From JAICLL01 sp035252155 (GTDB lineage Bacteria > Planctomycetota > Planctomycetia > Pirellulales > JAICIG01): DNA of 16,432 nucleotides. The stretch lies in contig DATFDL010000637.1 of the NCBI GenBank assembly GCA_035252155.1, positions 1 through 16,432 on the forward strand, read 5' to 3'. Of the stretch, positions 1 through 7,945 are shown in pieces. The notes beneath the pieces are model-generated. The model ran no database searches. It was not told the DNA's origin and saw nothing but the letters and a program-made list of their open reading frames with translations. Position 1 is the first letter of the stretch, and every line of letters starts with the position of its first letter. A program made the translations under genes and the position numbers.

Positions 1-2924
1 TCGCGCCGCGTCGGCTGGCGGCCAAGGCGCGTTTGTAGCTCGGCCGCGGTCGCCTCAAAATCGGCCGGCGGCAACGTGGCGCCGGGCCGCTTTTTCAGCG
101 GCTTTTGCCCGCGCAGGATTCGCTCTTGCACCCGCGGCGGAAAACCGCCGGGCGGCTGACCCATGCGGCCCGAAATGAGATCGACCACCGATTCTGGAAA
201 TGACAATTCACGTCCGGCGTCGAGCACGTCGTCCACCGAGAGCTGATTGGCAATGAGAAACAACGCCATGTCGCCCACGGCCTTCGACGACGGCGTGACC
301 TTCACGATATCGCCAAACAGACGGTTGACCTCGGCGTACATGCGGCAGACTTCGTGCCAGCGCGGGCCGAGACCGATGGCTCGGGCCTGCTGATAGAGAT
401 TGGTATATTGTCCGCCGGGCATTTCGTTGTGGTAGACCTCGGCCGTGCTGGCCATCATGCCCGTCTCAAAGGGTGCGTAAAACTCGCGCACCGCTTCCCA
501 ATAGTTGGCCGTCTGCTGCAGATGCTCGGGATCAAGCTCGGTTTCGCGCGGCGTAAAGCGCAGGGCCTCGACCACCGAGTTCAGGTTGGGCTGCGACGTG
601 AGGCCCGAAAGCGGCGCCATGGCGGCATCGGCGATGTCCAGGTCAACCTCGGCGGCCTTCAAAATCGAGGCCGCCTGCACGCCGCTGGTGTCGTGCGTGT
701 GAAAGTGAATTGGAATGCCGATTTCTTGCTTCAGCGTGCGCACCAGCAATTCGGCCGCGTAGGGCTTGCACAGGCCCGCCATGTCTTTGATGGCCAGCAG
801 GTGCGCGCCCATCTTTTCAAGTTCTTTGGCGAGCTCGACATAGTATTTCAGGTCGTACTTCGTGCGGCTGTGGTCAAGCACGTCGCCGGTGTAGCAAATG
901 GCCGCTTCGCACAACGCGCCCGTCGAGAGGACAGCTTCCATTGCCACGCGCATGTTCGGCAGCCAGTTGAGCGAGTCGAAGATGCGGAACACGTCGATGC
1001 CGGCCGCCGCCGACTCTTCGACGAAAGTCCGCACCACGTTGTCGGGATAGTTGGCGTATCCCAAGGCATTCGAGGCCCGCAGCAACATCTGGAACAGGAT
1101 GTTGGGAATTTTGACACGCAAATCGGTCAATCGCTGCCAGGGACACTCTTTGAGAAACCGCATCGCCGTGTCGAACGTCGCCCCGCCCCACATTTCGATC
1201 GAGAACAGCTCGTGATGCCGCCGGGCGTAGGTCTCGGCGATCTCCAGCATGTCGTGCGTGCGCAGCCGCGTGGCCAAGAGCGATTGATGGGCGTCGCGGA
1301 AGGTGGTGTCGGTGATGAGCAATCGCTTTTGCTCGAGCACCCAACGGCTGAACCGCTCGGGGCCGAACTCCAGAAAACGCTCGCGCGTGCCTTGCGGCAG
1401 CGGCGCGGAGTGGTCGAGCGCTGGCGCCGGGGCCGGCTCGCGACGCACATTCGGAGGGCGCTTTTTAACCAGCGCGTGCCCATTCACCAGGACGTCGGCA
1501 AGATACCCGAAAAGCTTGGTGGCCCGGTCGCGGCGGGCCACAAACTGAAACAGTTCGGGCGTCTCGTCCAAAAACCGCGTTGTGAAGCCGCCGGCCAAAA
1601 ACTTGGGATGCGTAACGAGGTTGATCAAAAACGGAATATTGGTCTTCACGCCGCGGATGCGAAACTCTTGCAGGCAGCGTTCCATGCGGCGGGCCGCCTC
1701 GAAGAAGCGGTTGCCCGTGGTGACGATCTTCACCAGCAGCGAGTCGTAATAAGGCGTGACCATCGCGCCGGAAAAGGCGGTGCCGGCATCGAGCCGCACG
1801 CCCGGCCCGCCGGTCGAACGATAGTGGGCCACGCGACCGTAATCGGGGCGGAAGTTATTGAGCGGGTCTTCGGTGGTGATGCGGCATTGAATGGCATAGC
1901 CGCGGGCACGAATGGCTTCTTGTGAGCCAAGCCCGATTTCGGGGTCGTCGAGCGGCCGGCCCTGAGCGACCAGCAACTGGCACTTCACCAGGTCGACGCC
2001 GGTGATTTGCTCGGTGCAGGTGTGCTCGACTTGAATGCGTGGGTTGACTTCGATGAAGTAAAACTTGCCCGTATCGGAATCGACCAGAAACTCGACGGTG
2101 CCGGCGCTCTCGTAGACAACGGCCCGTCCGACCACTAAGGCCGCCTGGCAAATGGCGTCGCGCAGCTTGGCGTCGAGATTCAAAGCCGGGGCGATCTCGA
2201 CTACCTTCTGGTGCCGTCGCTGAATCGAGCAGTCACGTTCATAGAGATGCACCAGGTGCCCGTGCTGGTCGCCCATCAACTGCACTTCGATGTGCCTTGG
2301 CCGGGCGATGTATTTTTCCAGAAACACGTCGGGACTGCCAAAGGCCGCTTGGGCCTCGCGCTGGGCTTGTTCGAGCGAGCCGGCCAGCTCGTTGGGACGA
2401 TTGACCACGCGCATGCCGCGTCCGCCGCCGCCTTTGGCCGCCTTGAGCAGCACCGGGTAGGCCAGTTCATCGGCCAGTTGCCGTGCTTGCTCGACGTTTT
2501 GCAGCGGCTGCTCGCTGCCGGGCAAGACCGGCACACCGGCCTGCTGGGCGATCTGCCGGGCTACGATCTTGTCGCCGAGCTGTTCGAGGATCCGCGGCGG
2601 CGGACCGCAAAACACGATGCCCGCCCCCTGGCAGGCCCGAGCGAAATCGGGATTCTCCGACAAAAAGCCATAGCCGGGGTGGATGCCGTCCACCTCATAT
2701 TGAGCGGCGATCTCAATGATGCCGTCAATGTCCAGATAGGCCCGGATCGGCTCGCCCACGCGCCCAACTTGGTAGGCTTCGTCGGCCTTGAAGCGGTGCA
2801 GAGCGAAGCGGTCTTCGTGCGAGTAGATGGCGACGGTGCGAATGCCCAGTTCATGCGCGGTGCGGAAAACCCGCGTGGCGATTTCGCTACGGTTGGCGAC
2901 GAGCAGCTTTCGGATATTGGGCAT
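1..2924 (-). CDS. pyc: Pyruvate carboxylase, C-terminus cut off by the window edge
   Basis: This enzyme carboxylates pyruvate to oxaloacetate using ATP, bicarbonate and a covalently bound biotin, refilling the TCA cycle from the cytoplasm. The visible 974 codons begin MPNIRKLLVANRSEIATRV, a typical biotin-carboxylase N-terminus. The ATP-grasp glycine-rich loop AKGGGGRGM is near residue 164 and the catalytic segment VNPRIQVEHT near 293-302 (R296). The carboxyltransferase domain starts near 535 with LITDTTFRDAHQSLLATR (R543, D544). The lysine expected to be carbamylated and to bind the metal is K713 in AIKDMAGL. Known single-chain enzymes are about 1,150 residues, so the missing part should be the biotinyl carrier domain with its lysine. 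The ATG at 2924 was chosen because the family N-terminus starts there; no clear ribosome binding site precedes it. Having both domains in one chain, in this order, excludes acetyl-CoA carboxylase subunits. Confidence 0.96.
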   Translation of the reverse strand, partial: MPNIRKLLVANRSEIATRVFRTAHELGIRTVAIYSHEDRFALHRFKADEAYQVGRVGEPIRAYLDIDGIIEIAAQYEVDGIHPGYGFLSENPDFARACQGAGIVFCGPPPRILEQLGDKIVARQIAQQAGVPVLPGSEQPLQNVEQARQLADELAYPVLLKAAKGGGGRGMRVVNRPNELAGSLEQAQREAQAAFGSPDVFLEKYIARPRHIEVQLMGDQHGHLVHLYERDCSIQRRHQKVVEIAPALNLDAKLRDAICQAALVVGRAVVYESAGTVEFLVDSDTGKFYFIEVNPRIQVEHTCTEQITGVDLVKCQLLVAQGRPLDDPEIGLGSQEAIRARGYAIQCRITTEDPLNNFRPDYGRVAHYRSTGGPGVRLDAGTAFSGAMVTPYYDSLLVKIVTTGNRFFEAARRMERCLQEFRIRGVKTNIPFLINLVTHPKFLAGGFTTRFLDETPELFQFVARRDRATKLFGYLADVLVNGHALVKKRPPNVRREPAPAPALDHSAPLPQGTRERFLEFGPERFSRWVLEQKRLLITDTTFRDAHQSLLATRLRTHDMLEIAETYARRHHELFSIEMWGGATFDTAMRFLKECPWQRLTDLRVKIPNILFQMLLRASNALGYANYPDNVVRTFVEESAAAGIDVFRIFDSLNWLPNMRVAMEAVLSTGALCEAAICYTGDVLDHSRTKYDLKYYVELAKELEKMGAHLLAIKDMAGLCKPYAAELLVRTLKQEIGIPIHFHTHDTSGVQAASILKAAEVDLDIADAAMAPLSGLTSQPNLNSVVEALRFTPRETELDPEHLQQTANYWEAVREFYAPFETGMMASTAEVYHNEMPGGQYTNLYQQARAIGLGPRWHEVCRMYAEVNRLFGDIVKVTPSSKAVGDMALFLIANQLSVDDVLDAGRELSFPESVVDLISGRMGQPPGGFPPRVQERILRGQKPLKKRPGATLPPADFEATAAELQTRLGRQPTRR

Positions 2925-3068
2925 CGGCGATGGTGCGTTAGGCAAGACGGAACGCCAATGTAGCAACGTGGGCGGCGGGGCGGTAGGGCGACCATCGCCG
3001 AGAATGCTTCGCCGCAGTTCCAGCAAATCGCCACGTCGGTCGCCAAATTAAGCTGCGTCGGGGGAAGC

Positions 3069-3083
3069 AGCGTGCCGCACGCT
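3069..3083 (-). terminator. Short hairpin at the vapC stop codon
   Basis: The sequence AGCGTG-CCG-CACGCT forms a 6-bp stem with a 3-nt loop that overlaps the last bases of the toxin stop codon. It may end the toxin-antitoxin transcript before pyc. On the minus strand it is followed by GCTTCCCCC and not by a T-run, so it is at best a weak terminator. Confidence 0.25.
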
Positions 3084-3512
3084 AGGGGCTGCACCAGTCT
3101 TCTACGGAAAGCCCCGGAACCTTTTCGAAGTCTACCAGGTTTCGGGACAGAAGCGTATAACCGCGCACAATCGCGATCGCCGCAATGCGCAGATCCATTG
3201 TAGCAATACGAACTTTCTGCTGCCTCAGCGATTCGCGAAGTGTGCCGCCGCGGCTTCATCGAACGAGGCGATTCTCGCTTGCGCGAAATCTGCCAGGATC
3301 TTCTCAAGTCTCAAGTAGCCGGTCACGAGCCCGGCGGCTTTTCTCGCACGTTTTATGTACGCGCTCCATCCTCGCACCAGTTCATCGAAGCTGACGATCG
3401 GAATGAAAAAATCTTCGGCGTGCCGCGCTGACATGCGCACCGAGAGTCGATTGAATTCTGGCTCGGTGCGTTGCTGAATGATGACGATATGGTCGGTGTC
3501 GAACAAGAACAT
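3082..3512 (-). pseudogene. vapC: VapC-type PIN-domain toxin gene with a one-base frameshift
   Basis: PIN-domain VapC toxins are Mg-dependent ribonucleases that cut tRNA or rRNA when freed from their antitoxin. The gene starts MFLFDTDHIVIIQQRTEPEF at 3512, giving the first catalytic Asp (D5). The frame continues through VSFDELVRGW (conserved Glu) to ASFDEAAAAHF and then hits a stop at 3225-3227. From about 3234 the -1 related frame supplies the rest of a normal PIN domain: ESLRQQKVRIATMDLRIAAI, then YTLLSRNLVDFEKVPGLSVE, ending at 3082-3084. This part carries the last two acidic residues. Restoring one base near 3235-3237 gives a 143-residue protein, the usual VapC length. It begins 10 nt after the antitoxin gene. 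It is either an inactivated toxin or a sequencing error; as written it would yield a truncated protein lacking half the active site. Confidence 0.85.
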
Positions 3513-3522
3513 GAGACTGCGA

Positions 3523-3732
3523 TCACCGATCGTCTCCGCTGGGCCGCTCCTTGCGTCGTATTTCCGCACCGAGCTTTACAATCTCAGCGAATTCGGCGTC
3601 GCCCTCGAATGTTCCGGTGATCCTCTCAATCCAGTTGTCCTGCTTTGGCGCGCCCCCAAGCCGTTGCTTCAGCGCGGTCACCTCTCTTTCGAGCGCCTCG
3701 ATACGATCTTCCAGGGACGATGATTCCTGCAT
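3523..3732 (-). CDS. Antitoxin of a VapBC-type toxin-antitoxin pair
   Basis: This small protein should bind and silence the PIN toxin encoded 10 nt downstream and may repress its own promoter. It is 69 residues from the ATG at 3732. The N-terminus MQESSSLEDRIEALEREV continues as a heptad-like coiled coil (LEDRIEALEREVTALKQRL). The C-terminal half, NWIERITGTFEGDAEFAEIV followed by KLGAEIRRKERPSGDD, resembles the toxin-wrapping tail of VapC partners in planctomycetes and cyanobacteria, as I recall that family. There is no obvious ribbon-helix-helix or AbrB DNA-binding domain. A GTG nine codons upstream (3759) is possible, but it would leave almost no leader after the TATAAT at 3778-3783, so the ATG is preferred. 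Confidence is high for the role and lower for the family name. Confidence 0.75.
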   Translation of the reverse strand: MQESSSLEDRIEALEREVTALKQRLGGAPKQDNWIERITGTFEGDAEFAEIVKLGAEIRRKERPSGDDR

Positions 3733-3777
3733 GGCGAGCTCTCGCGTTATGCTTGGCACGATTCGGCCAACCGCTAG

Positions 3778-3783
3778 ATTATA
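3778..3783 (-). promoter_or_regulatory. Putative -10 box (TATAAT) for the VapBC operon
   Basis: A perfect TATAAT lies on the minus strand 45 nt upstream of the antitoxin ATG. This would give a leader of roughly 40 nt. No good -35 hexamer is visible 16-18 nt further upstream. A small inverted repeat (ACCTC/GAGGT, 3808-3825) lies just upstream and could be an operator, but it is short. Confidence 0.45.
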
Positions 3784-3872
3784 TCAACGCATCCATTGCC
3801 CAGCACGACCTCTATTAACTGAGGTTAGCGATTCTCCGCTCCAGGCAATCGTTGGTCGACACGCCGTCTTGT

Positions 3873-6218
3873 TCACTTCTCCGGCCAATCCAGATGCTGG
3901 TGCAAGAAGGCAAACGTCCCGACACCGTGAATCGTGTGCGGGCCGTCGAAGAATTCGATCGTGGTGCGCTCGGGAATCTTCAGGTCGGCATAGAGCAGCC
4001 GCACCCGGGCATATTCATAGGCTACCCATTCGTCGGGCGCCACGCCATCGCGATGCCCGCGTTCGACCATAAACGGCCGCGGGCAGATCAGCCCGGCCAT
4101 CTCGGCGTAGTTGAACGTATTGCCCAGGTCGAACTCGAACATCTCATATTCCATCGTGCCCAGGTAGCTGTAACGCGAGCGCGAGGAGACGTTCTTCCAA
4201 ATCCATTCGTTGAAGTCGGCCGAGCAGATCGAAAGGCAATACTTCTCGACCAGCGACGGAATGCGCATCGCCGATTTGCCGCCGTACGACAGCCCGTAAA
4301 AGGCGATCCGCTTATCGTCGACCATCGGCAGCGAGGCGAGCCAGTCGACGGTCTGCTGGTGCTGCGGCACGATGGTTGAGAAGAGGGTCTTTTTCAGCGG
4401 ATTGCTCTTGCGCTGCAGGGTGCGAAAGCGGTCGGTGAAGATGTACGGATTCTGTGGTGCGTAAGTGATAAAGCCGCGTTCGGCCAACCGCACGGCGTAT
4501 TGGTTGTAGGCGGGGTTGTTGATTTTTGGGTCGGCCACGTCTTGCGGGCGGCCCTCCAGCCCGTGCTGGCAGACCACCACCGGCCGCCGCTCGCCCTGGG
4601 CAATGCCCTTGGGCACCAGCAAAATGCCGTAAGCGATCACATCGGGAAAGACATCGAGCACCACCTCATAGCCGGTATACTTCGGTTCGTCATACACTTT
4701 GCGAGTTCTGGGCTTGGCGGGCAGCCGCTCCAGATCGAACCGGCCGATCACTTCGTTGGCAAAGTAGTCGCGATACGGCTTAGTGGTTTGCGTCCATTTT
4801 TCGACCGAGCCGCGGTCGGCCTTCGACCAGAACGCCCGCCGCGTGTATTCACTTTCGCGCATCAGCCGCTGGGTAAACTCGGTCAGCTCATCGAGCTGCC
4901 GCTTGAGCCGCTGTTGCGGATCGAAGCCGGGGCGGTCGTAGGTGGGCGCCGTGCCAAGGGTCACCGGCATTTTGATGCCCGTAAGCGCTTCTAAGAATGG
5001 CGGAAGCGGGACCGTACCTGGCGACGCCTCGGCGCCGACGACCCTGTCCGACCTCAGCTCGACAGCCTCGGTAAGTTTTAACGGCGGCCCTAGGTGTTCC
5101 GTCAACTTTCTGGCGCGCATTATTTCGGCCATCACACGGTCCAAGTCGGGCGTTCGCAATCGGCCTGGCGCCGCGCCGCCACGCCCGTCTCGCGCGGGCG
5201 GCGGCCCTTGAATTTTCGGGACGCGACTGGGCGCGACAATCAGTCGGCGCGGGGCAATGAGGCTGGCCAGTTCGGCATCGCCGAATTCGTCGAGCAGAGC
5301 AAAGACATTGCGATAGATCGGCTCTTGCCAAACATTCTCGCGCGGCTCGAAATAGCCGCTCACGCAGGCCACGTCGATCCGAGTGTCGAGCGCCGCGGCG
5401 TAGAGTGCCAGCAGTCCGCCTTCGGCATAGCCCATGACGCCGATCTTGGGATCGCCGCCGCCATCCGTCTCTGCCGCGAACCAATCGACCAGCGACAACA
5501 CCTTTTGCACTTCATAACCGATGATATGCCGGCCCATTTCATAAGCCTGGCGGTAGATGAACTCGCGATGTGGTTGATTGGTTTTACGGGCGCCGCCCGC
5601 GTCGATCGAAAAAGTATCGGAGCGATCGATGAGCATCGGCACCACCACACGGCAGCCGCTCTGAGCGAGATGTCGGGCGAACTGCGCCTCCGGCTCGACG
5701 CCCGGCACCAGCCCAACGAGCATCTCGGGCGTTTGATCGGCGTCGGGAATCGCCACCACGTCGGCCACCGGTTTGCCGTTGATCGGCGTCAGCAACAGCC
5801 CTTCGCCATGAATGCCCTCGAGTACCGGCCAGCGCACCGCGAATACTTCAAATCCTTCGCCCTGGCCGACGCGGGCCGGATGGTCGGTGGTGGTGACCAG
5901 TTCCAAGCCCGTAATCGGCAGGCGGGGATCGACCGCGCCGATGATCTTGGCCAGCCGCGCGCGATTCGGCGCGACCGATTCGTTGTATTTCTCCGGCGAC
6001 GAAAAATCGCGATGCCAATGTCGGGCGCGGGCGGCGACGGATGCTTCGATCTGCTTCAGCAAGAACCGGTCGATGCCCTGCACCATGTAATCGGCCAGGT
6101 CGCCTTGGAGCTCCAAAGGATCGGTGCCGGGCAGCGGTTCGGCGGCCAACGCGCTCGCGGCAAAAAACAGGCAGACGGAAAAAACCAGGCCTCGATGCAC
6201 GATTGCTCGTTTAGCCAT
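3873..6218 (-). CDS. Secreted double alpha/beta-hydrolase, acetyl-xylan-esterase-like
   Basis: This is a probable exported esterase of unknown substrate, 781 residues. The N-terminus MAKRAIVHRGLVFSVCLFFA continues into AASALAAEP, a Sec signal peptide with cleavage after residue 26 or so. Two hydrolase modules follow. In the first (about 90-330) the nucleophile elbow reads GYAEGG at 263-268, with alanine A265 where serine should be. In the second (about 530-781) the elbow is YGLSYGG with S644, an oxyanion-like segment VVVCQHGLEGRP precedes it, and a C-terminal GPHTIHG supplies the probable catalytic histidine (H761 or H764). Only the second module should therefore be catalytic. The start at 6218 is chosen because it places the signal peptide at the N-terminus; longer in-frame starts add a tail without signal character. 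The family resembles planctomycete acetyl-xylan-esterase/dienelactone-hydrolase proteins, which are often tied to polysaccharide breakdown. Specific activity is not assigned. Confidence 0.85.
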   Translation of the reverse strand: MAKRAIVHRGLVFSVCLFFAASALAAEPLPGTDPLELQGDLADYMVQGIDRFLLKQIEASVAARARHWHRDFSSPEKYNESVAPNRARLAKIIGAVDPRLPITGLELVTTTDHPARVGQGEGFEVFAVRWPVLEGIHGEGLLLTPINGKPVADVVAIPDADQTPEMLVGLVPGVEPEAQFARHLAQSGCRVVVPMLIDRSDTFSIDAGGARKTNQPHREFIYRQAYEMGRHIIGYEVQKVLSLVDWFAAETDGGGDPKIGVMGYAEGGLLALYAAALDTRIDVACVSGYFEPRENVWQEPIYRNVFALLDEFGDAELASLIAPRRLIVAPSRVPKIQGPPPARDGRGGAAPGRLRTPDLDRVMAEIMRARKLTEHLGPPLKLTEAVELRSDRVVGAEASPGTVPLPPFLEALTGIKMPVTLGTAPTYDRPGFDPQQRLKRQLDELTEFTQRLMRESEYTRRAFWSKADRGSVEKWTQTTKPYRDYFANEVIGRFDLERLPAKPRTRKVYDEPKYTGYEVVLDVFPDVIAYGILLVPKGIAQGERRPVVVCQHGLEGRPQDVADPKINNPAYNQYAVRLAERGFITYAPQNPYIFTDRFRTLQRKSNPLKKTLFSTIVPQHQQTVDWLASLPMVDDKRIAFYGLSYGGKSAMRIPSLVEKYCLSICSADFNEWIWKNVSSRSRYSYLGTMEYEMFEFDLGNTFNYAEMAGLICPRPFMVERGHRDGVAPDEWVAYEYARVRLLYADLKIPERTTIEFFDGPHTIHGVGTFAFLHQHLDWPEK

Positions 6219-6244
6219 TGGGATGATACCTCGTAGGTTTAAAA

Positions 6245-6329
6245 GTAGAACGGAATTCATTCCGTTTCTGTCGGGCTGTCCCGCCCATGCGAATCGCCGT
6301 AATTGCAAACGGAATAAATTCCGTTCTAC
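6245..6329. repeat. 85-bp inverted-repeat element (REP/MITE-like)
   Basis: Two 23-bp arms, 6245-6267 and 6307-6329, are inverted copies of each other with 22 of 23 positions matching. Each arm contains its own small palindrome around CGGAAT..ATTCCG. The 39-bp centre shows no obvious pairing. The element fills much of the divergent spacer between the hydrolase and the Tat-signal gene, so it must lie within or beside their promoters. There is no transposase in the window. Arms of this layout fit a REP-type or small non-autonomous element, or a large operator. Confidence 0.7.
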
Positions 6330-6408
6330 GGCGAGAACATTGCTACCCGGCGGTAGCCAGTTTATGATTCACGTCATCACTATACTTGGCCCCACGCGAG
6401 GAGCAACC

Positions 6409-7326
6409 ATGCCGACGCTGCCTACGTTCGATCGCCGCGGTTTTTTGCAAACGGCCGGGGCGGCGCTGGCCGCCGGTTCGCTGCCGTCGCTCGGTTCGGC
6501 GCTGGCTGCCGATGCGCCGAAGCGTTTCAAAAAGGCCGTCAAATGGGGCATGATCCAAGTGCCCGACGCCTCGGTGCTCGACAAGTTTAAGCTGCTCAAG
6601 GAGCTGGGTTATGACGGCGTGGAGCTCGACGCGCCTAGCACCTTAGACAAAGACGAGGTGCTCGCTGCCCGCGATGAGACGGGGCTGCCCATTCACGGCG
6701 TGGTCGATTCGGCCCATTGGAACGACACGCTTTCGGCGGCCGACCCGGCCGTGCGCTCCAGCGGCGTTCGCGCGTTGGAGCAAGCGCTGCGCGATTCGAA
6801 GCATTATGGCGGCAGCACGGTGCTGTTGGTGCCCGGCAAGGTCGAACGCGGCAAGGTTTCGTACGCCGACGTCTACAAGCGCTCGCAGGCCGAGATTCGC
6901 AAGGTGTTGCCGCTGGCCGAGGAGCTAGGCATCAAGATCGCCATCGAAAACGTCTGGAACGATTTTTTGCTCAGCCCGTTGGAAGAAGCCCGGTATATCG
7001 ACGAGTTTGAGTCGCCCTACGTCGGCGCCTACTTCGACGTGGGCAATGTGCTGCGCTACGGCTGGCCGGAGGAGTGGATTCGCGTTTTGGGCAAGCGGAT
7101 TTTGAAGGTCGACATCAAAGAGTTCAGCGTGGCGAAGATGCGCGACGAAGGGTTGCGCAAAGGATTCGGCGTCGAGCTACTGGAAGGCGACAACAACTGG
7201 CCGGCGGTGATGGCGGCGTTCCGCGAGATCGGCTACCAGGGTTGGGCGACCGCCGAAATACCCGGCGGCGGCCGAGAACGGCTGGCCAAGATCGCCGGAT
7301 TGATGGATCAGATCTTCGCGAGTTAA
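6409..7326 (+). CDS. Tat-exported TIM-barrel sugar phosphate isomerase/epimerase-like protein
   Basis: This member of the xylose-isomerase-like TIM-barrel superfamily (AP_endonuc_2 fold) probably isomerises, epimerises or dehydrates a sugar derivative outside the cytoplasm. The 305-residue protein opens with a twin-arginine signal, FDRRGFLQTAGAALAAGSLP, ending near ALAADA. Barrel motifs follow: ELGYDGVELD (strand 2), LPIHGVVDSAHW, KIAIENVWNDF with the metal-ligand Glu, GAYFDVGNV with Asp, and a C-terminal GYQGWATAEIPGG with the last Glu. These are the usual metal-binding positions of the family. GAGGAG sits about 7 nt before the ATG at 6409, which fixes the start; the frame is open upstream but codes nothing sensible there. 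The neighbour is a divergent secreted hydrolase, so both may act on periplasmic carbohydrate. Such proteins are numerous in planctomycetes and their substrates are rarely known. Confidence 0.88.
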   Translation: MPTLPTFDRRGFLQTAGAALAAGSLPSLGSALAADAPKRFKKAVKWGMIQVPDASVLDKFKLLKELGYDGVELDAPSTLDKDEVLAARDETGLPIHGVVDSAHWNDTLSAADPAVRSSGVRALEQALRDSKHYGGSTVLLVPGKVERGKVSYADVYKRSQAEIRKVLPLAEELGIKIAIENVWNDFLLSPLEEARYIDEFESPYVGAYFDVGNVLRYGWPEEWIRVLGKRILKVDIKEFSVAKMRDEGLRKGFGVELLEGDNNWPAVMAAFREIGYQGWATAEIPGGGRERLAKIAGLMDQIFAS

Positions 7327-7693
7327 CGTTACCTAAGCGGCGGTGGCTGGGGCCCGATTCGGAAAACCCGTCGACAGTTTCTGCCAACCTTGATGCGGTT
7401 TCTGCAACGATTTGCTTCGCTTTACCGAAAATGCGTAGCATGGCTCTCCAACCGGTCACGATGTCCGGCGGTCGTTGAACGTACAAACCGAGCCACCCCT
7501 GATACACCACAACCGCGTCGTCGGAATACCACAAGGCGTTGAGCCCGTCGGTCGCGCTGTTGTGCAACTTGAAATCGCATAACTTTTCGGCTACGTTGCC
7601 CTGAGTTACGGATGGCTTCAGTCTAATTCCACCGTGGTACTCGACGCCAAGGCCATCCAACGTCGCATCACGCTCAACAACCATATAGGTCAT
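7124..7693 (-). CDS. Uncharacterised protein overlapping the isomerase gene tail-to-tail
   Basis: I do not recognise this protein. It starts MTYMVVERDATLDGLGVEYH (ATG 7693; a second ATG at 7684 is also possible) and overlaps the end of the upstream small gene by 20 nt, suggesting translational coupling. The first 120 or so residues look like an ordinary soluble protein with segments such as DFKLHNSATDGLNALWYSDD and YQGWLGLYVQRPPDIVTGWR. Beyond about residue 123 the frame runs for 203 bp antisense to the isomerase gene. There it becomes an Arg/Ser/Pro-rich shadow sequence typical of non-coding frames. The natural stop may have been lost, or the gene may be the remnant of a rearrangement, so the annotated C-terminus is uncertain. 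No signal peptide or membrane segment is visible. Confidence 0.5.
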   Translation of the reverse strand: MTYMVVERDATLDGLGVEYHGGIRLKPSVTQGNVAEKLCDFKLHNSATDGLNALWYSDDAVVVYQGWLGLYVQRPPDIVTGWRAMLRIFGKAKQIVAETASRLAETVDGFSESGPSHRRLGNVNSRRSDPSIRRSWPAVLGRRRVFRRSPNPGSRSRGTPPSPPASCCRLPVARRRILCATLRRASSPR

Positions 7694-7850
7694 TCCACAG
7701 ATTTGCGACGGTTTCCAACTGCACGGCGCTCAAGGGCAATCGTAACGCCTCCGTCTCCTCCCTGAGTCGGTCAATCGGATATTCGGGCGCGCACCGATTC
7801 TTCGCCAGAAACTCCAGGGCAGTCGAGGAGAGAACGTCCGATCTTCCCAT
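7674..7850 (-). CDS. Small uncharacterised protein (58 residues)
   Basis: This short gene begins MGRSDVLSSTALEFLAKNRC and ends NLWNDLYGC. It is preceded by GGAGAGG about 3 nt before the ATG at 7850, a good ribosome binding site. The central stretch YPIDRLREETEALRLPLSAV is predicted helical by eye. The stop lies inside the start region of the next gene (20-nt overlap), and the DUF4058-type gene ends 95 nt upstream, so the three genes may be co-transcribed. No domain was recognised. Size and coupling could fit an antitoxin-like or immunity-like partner, but the sequence does not show that. Confidence 0.5.
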   Translation of the reverse strand: MGRSDVLSSTALEFLAKNRCAPEYPIDRLREETEALRLPLSAVQLETVANLWNDLYGC

Positions 7851-7945
7851 TGTCCTCTCCCCGACGCTTGCCACCTTGACCTTGTAAAAGCACGGCGGCG
7901 ATCGTGCAGCGCCTTGCGGATTGGTGGCTCCTGAAAGGCGATGCG

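Noticed and set aside
354..1925. A 523-codon open frame on the plus strand opposite the pyruvate carboxylase gene
   Set aside because: It is an exact antisense shadow of the well-conserved carboxyltransferase and biotin-carboxylase coding region. Its protein is rich in His, Arg and Gly with no recognisable domain, as expected from high-GC antisense frames.
2561..3307. A 248-codon minus-strand frame covering the pyc start and the vapC end
   Set aside because: Inside pyc it is out of frame and Arg/Ser/Pro-rich. It does not correspond to any part of the true VapC or PC proteins.
3808..3825. A small inverted repeat (ACCTC/GAGGT) as a terminator of the hydrolase gene
   Set aside because: Only 5 bp of stem with an 8-nt AT-rich loop and no T-run on the minus strand; too weak to call.
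5094..6236. A 380-codon open frame on the plus strand opposite the hydrolase gene
   Set aside because: It is antisense to a clear secreted hydrolase. The translation has no domain and has shadow-like composition.
7327..7673. A riboswitch or structural RNA between the isomerase gene and the small orphan genes
   Set aside because: The stretch is better explained by the open coding frame on the minus strand. No conserved RNA motif was recognised.
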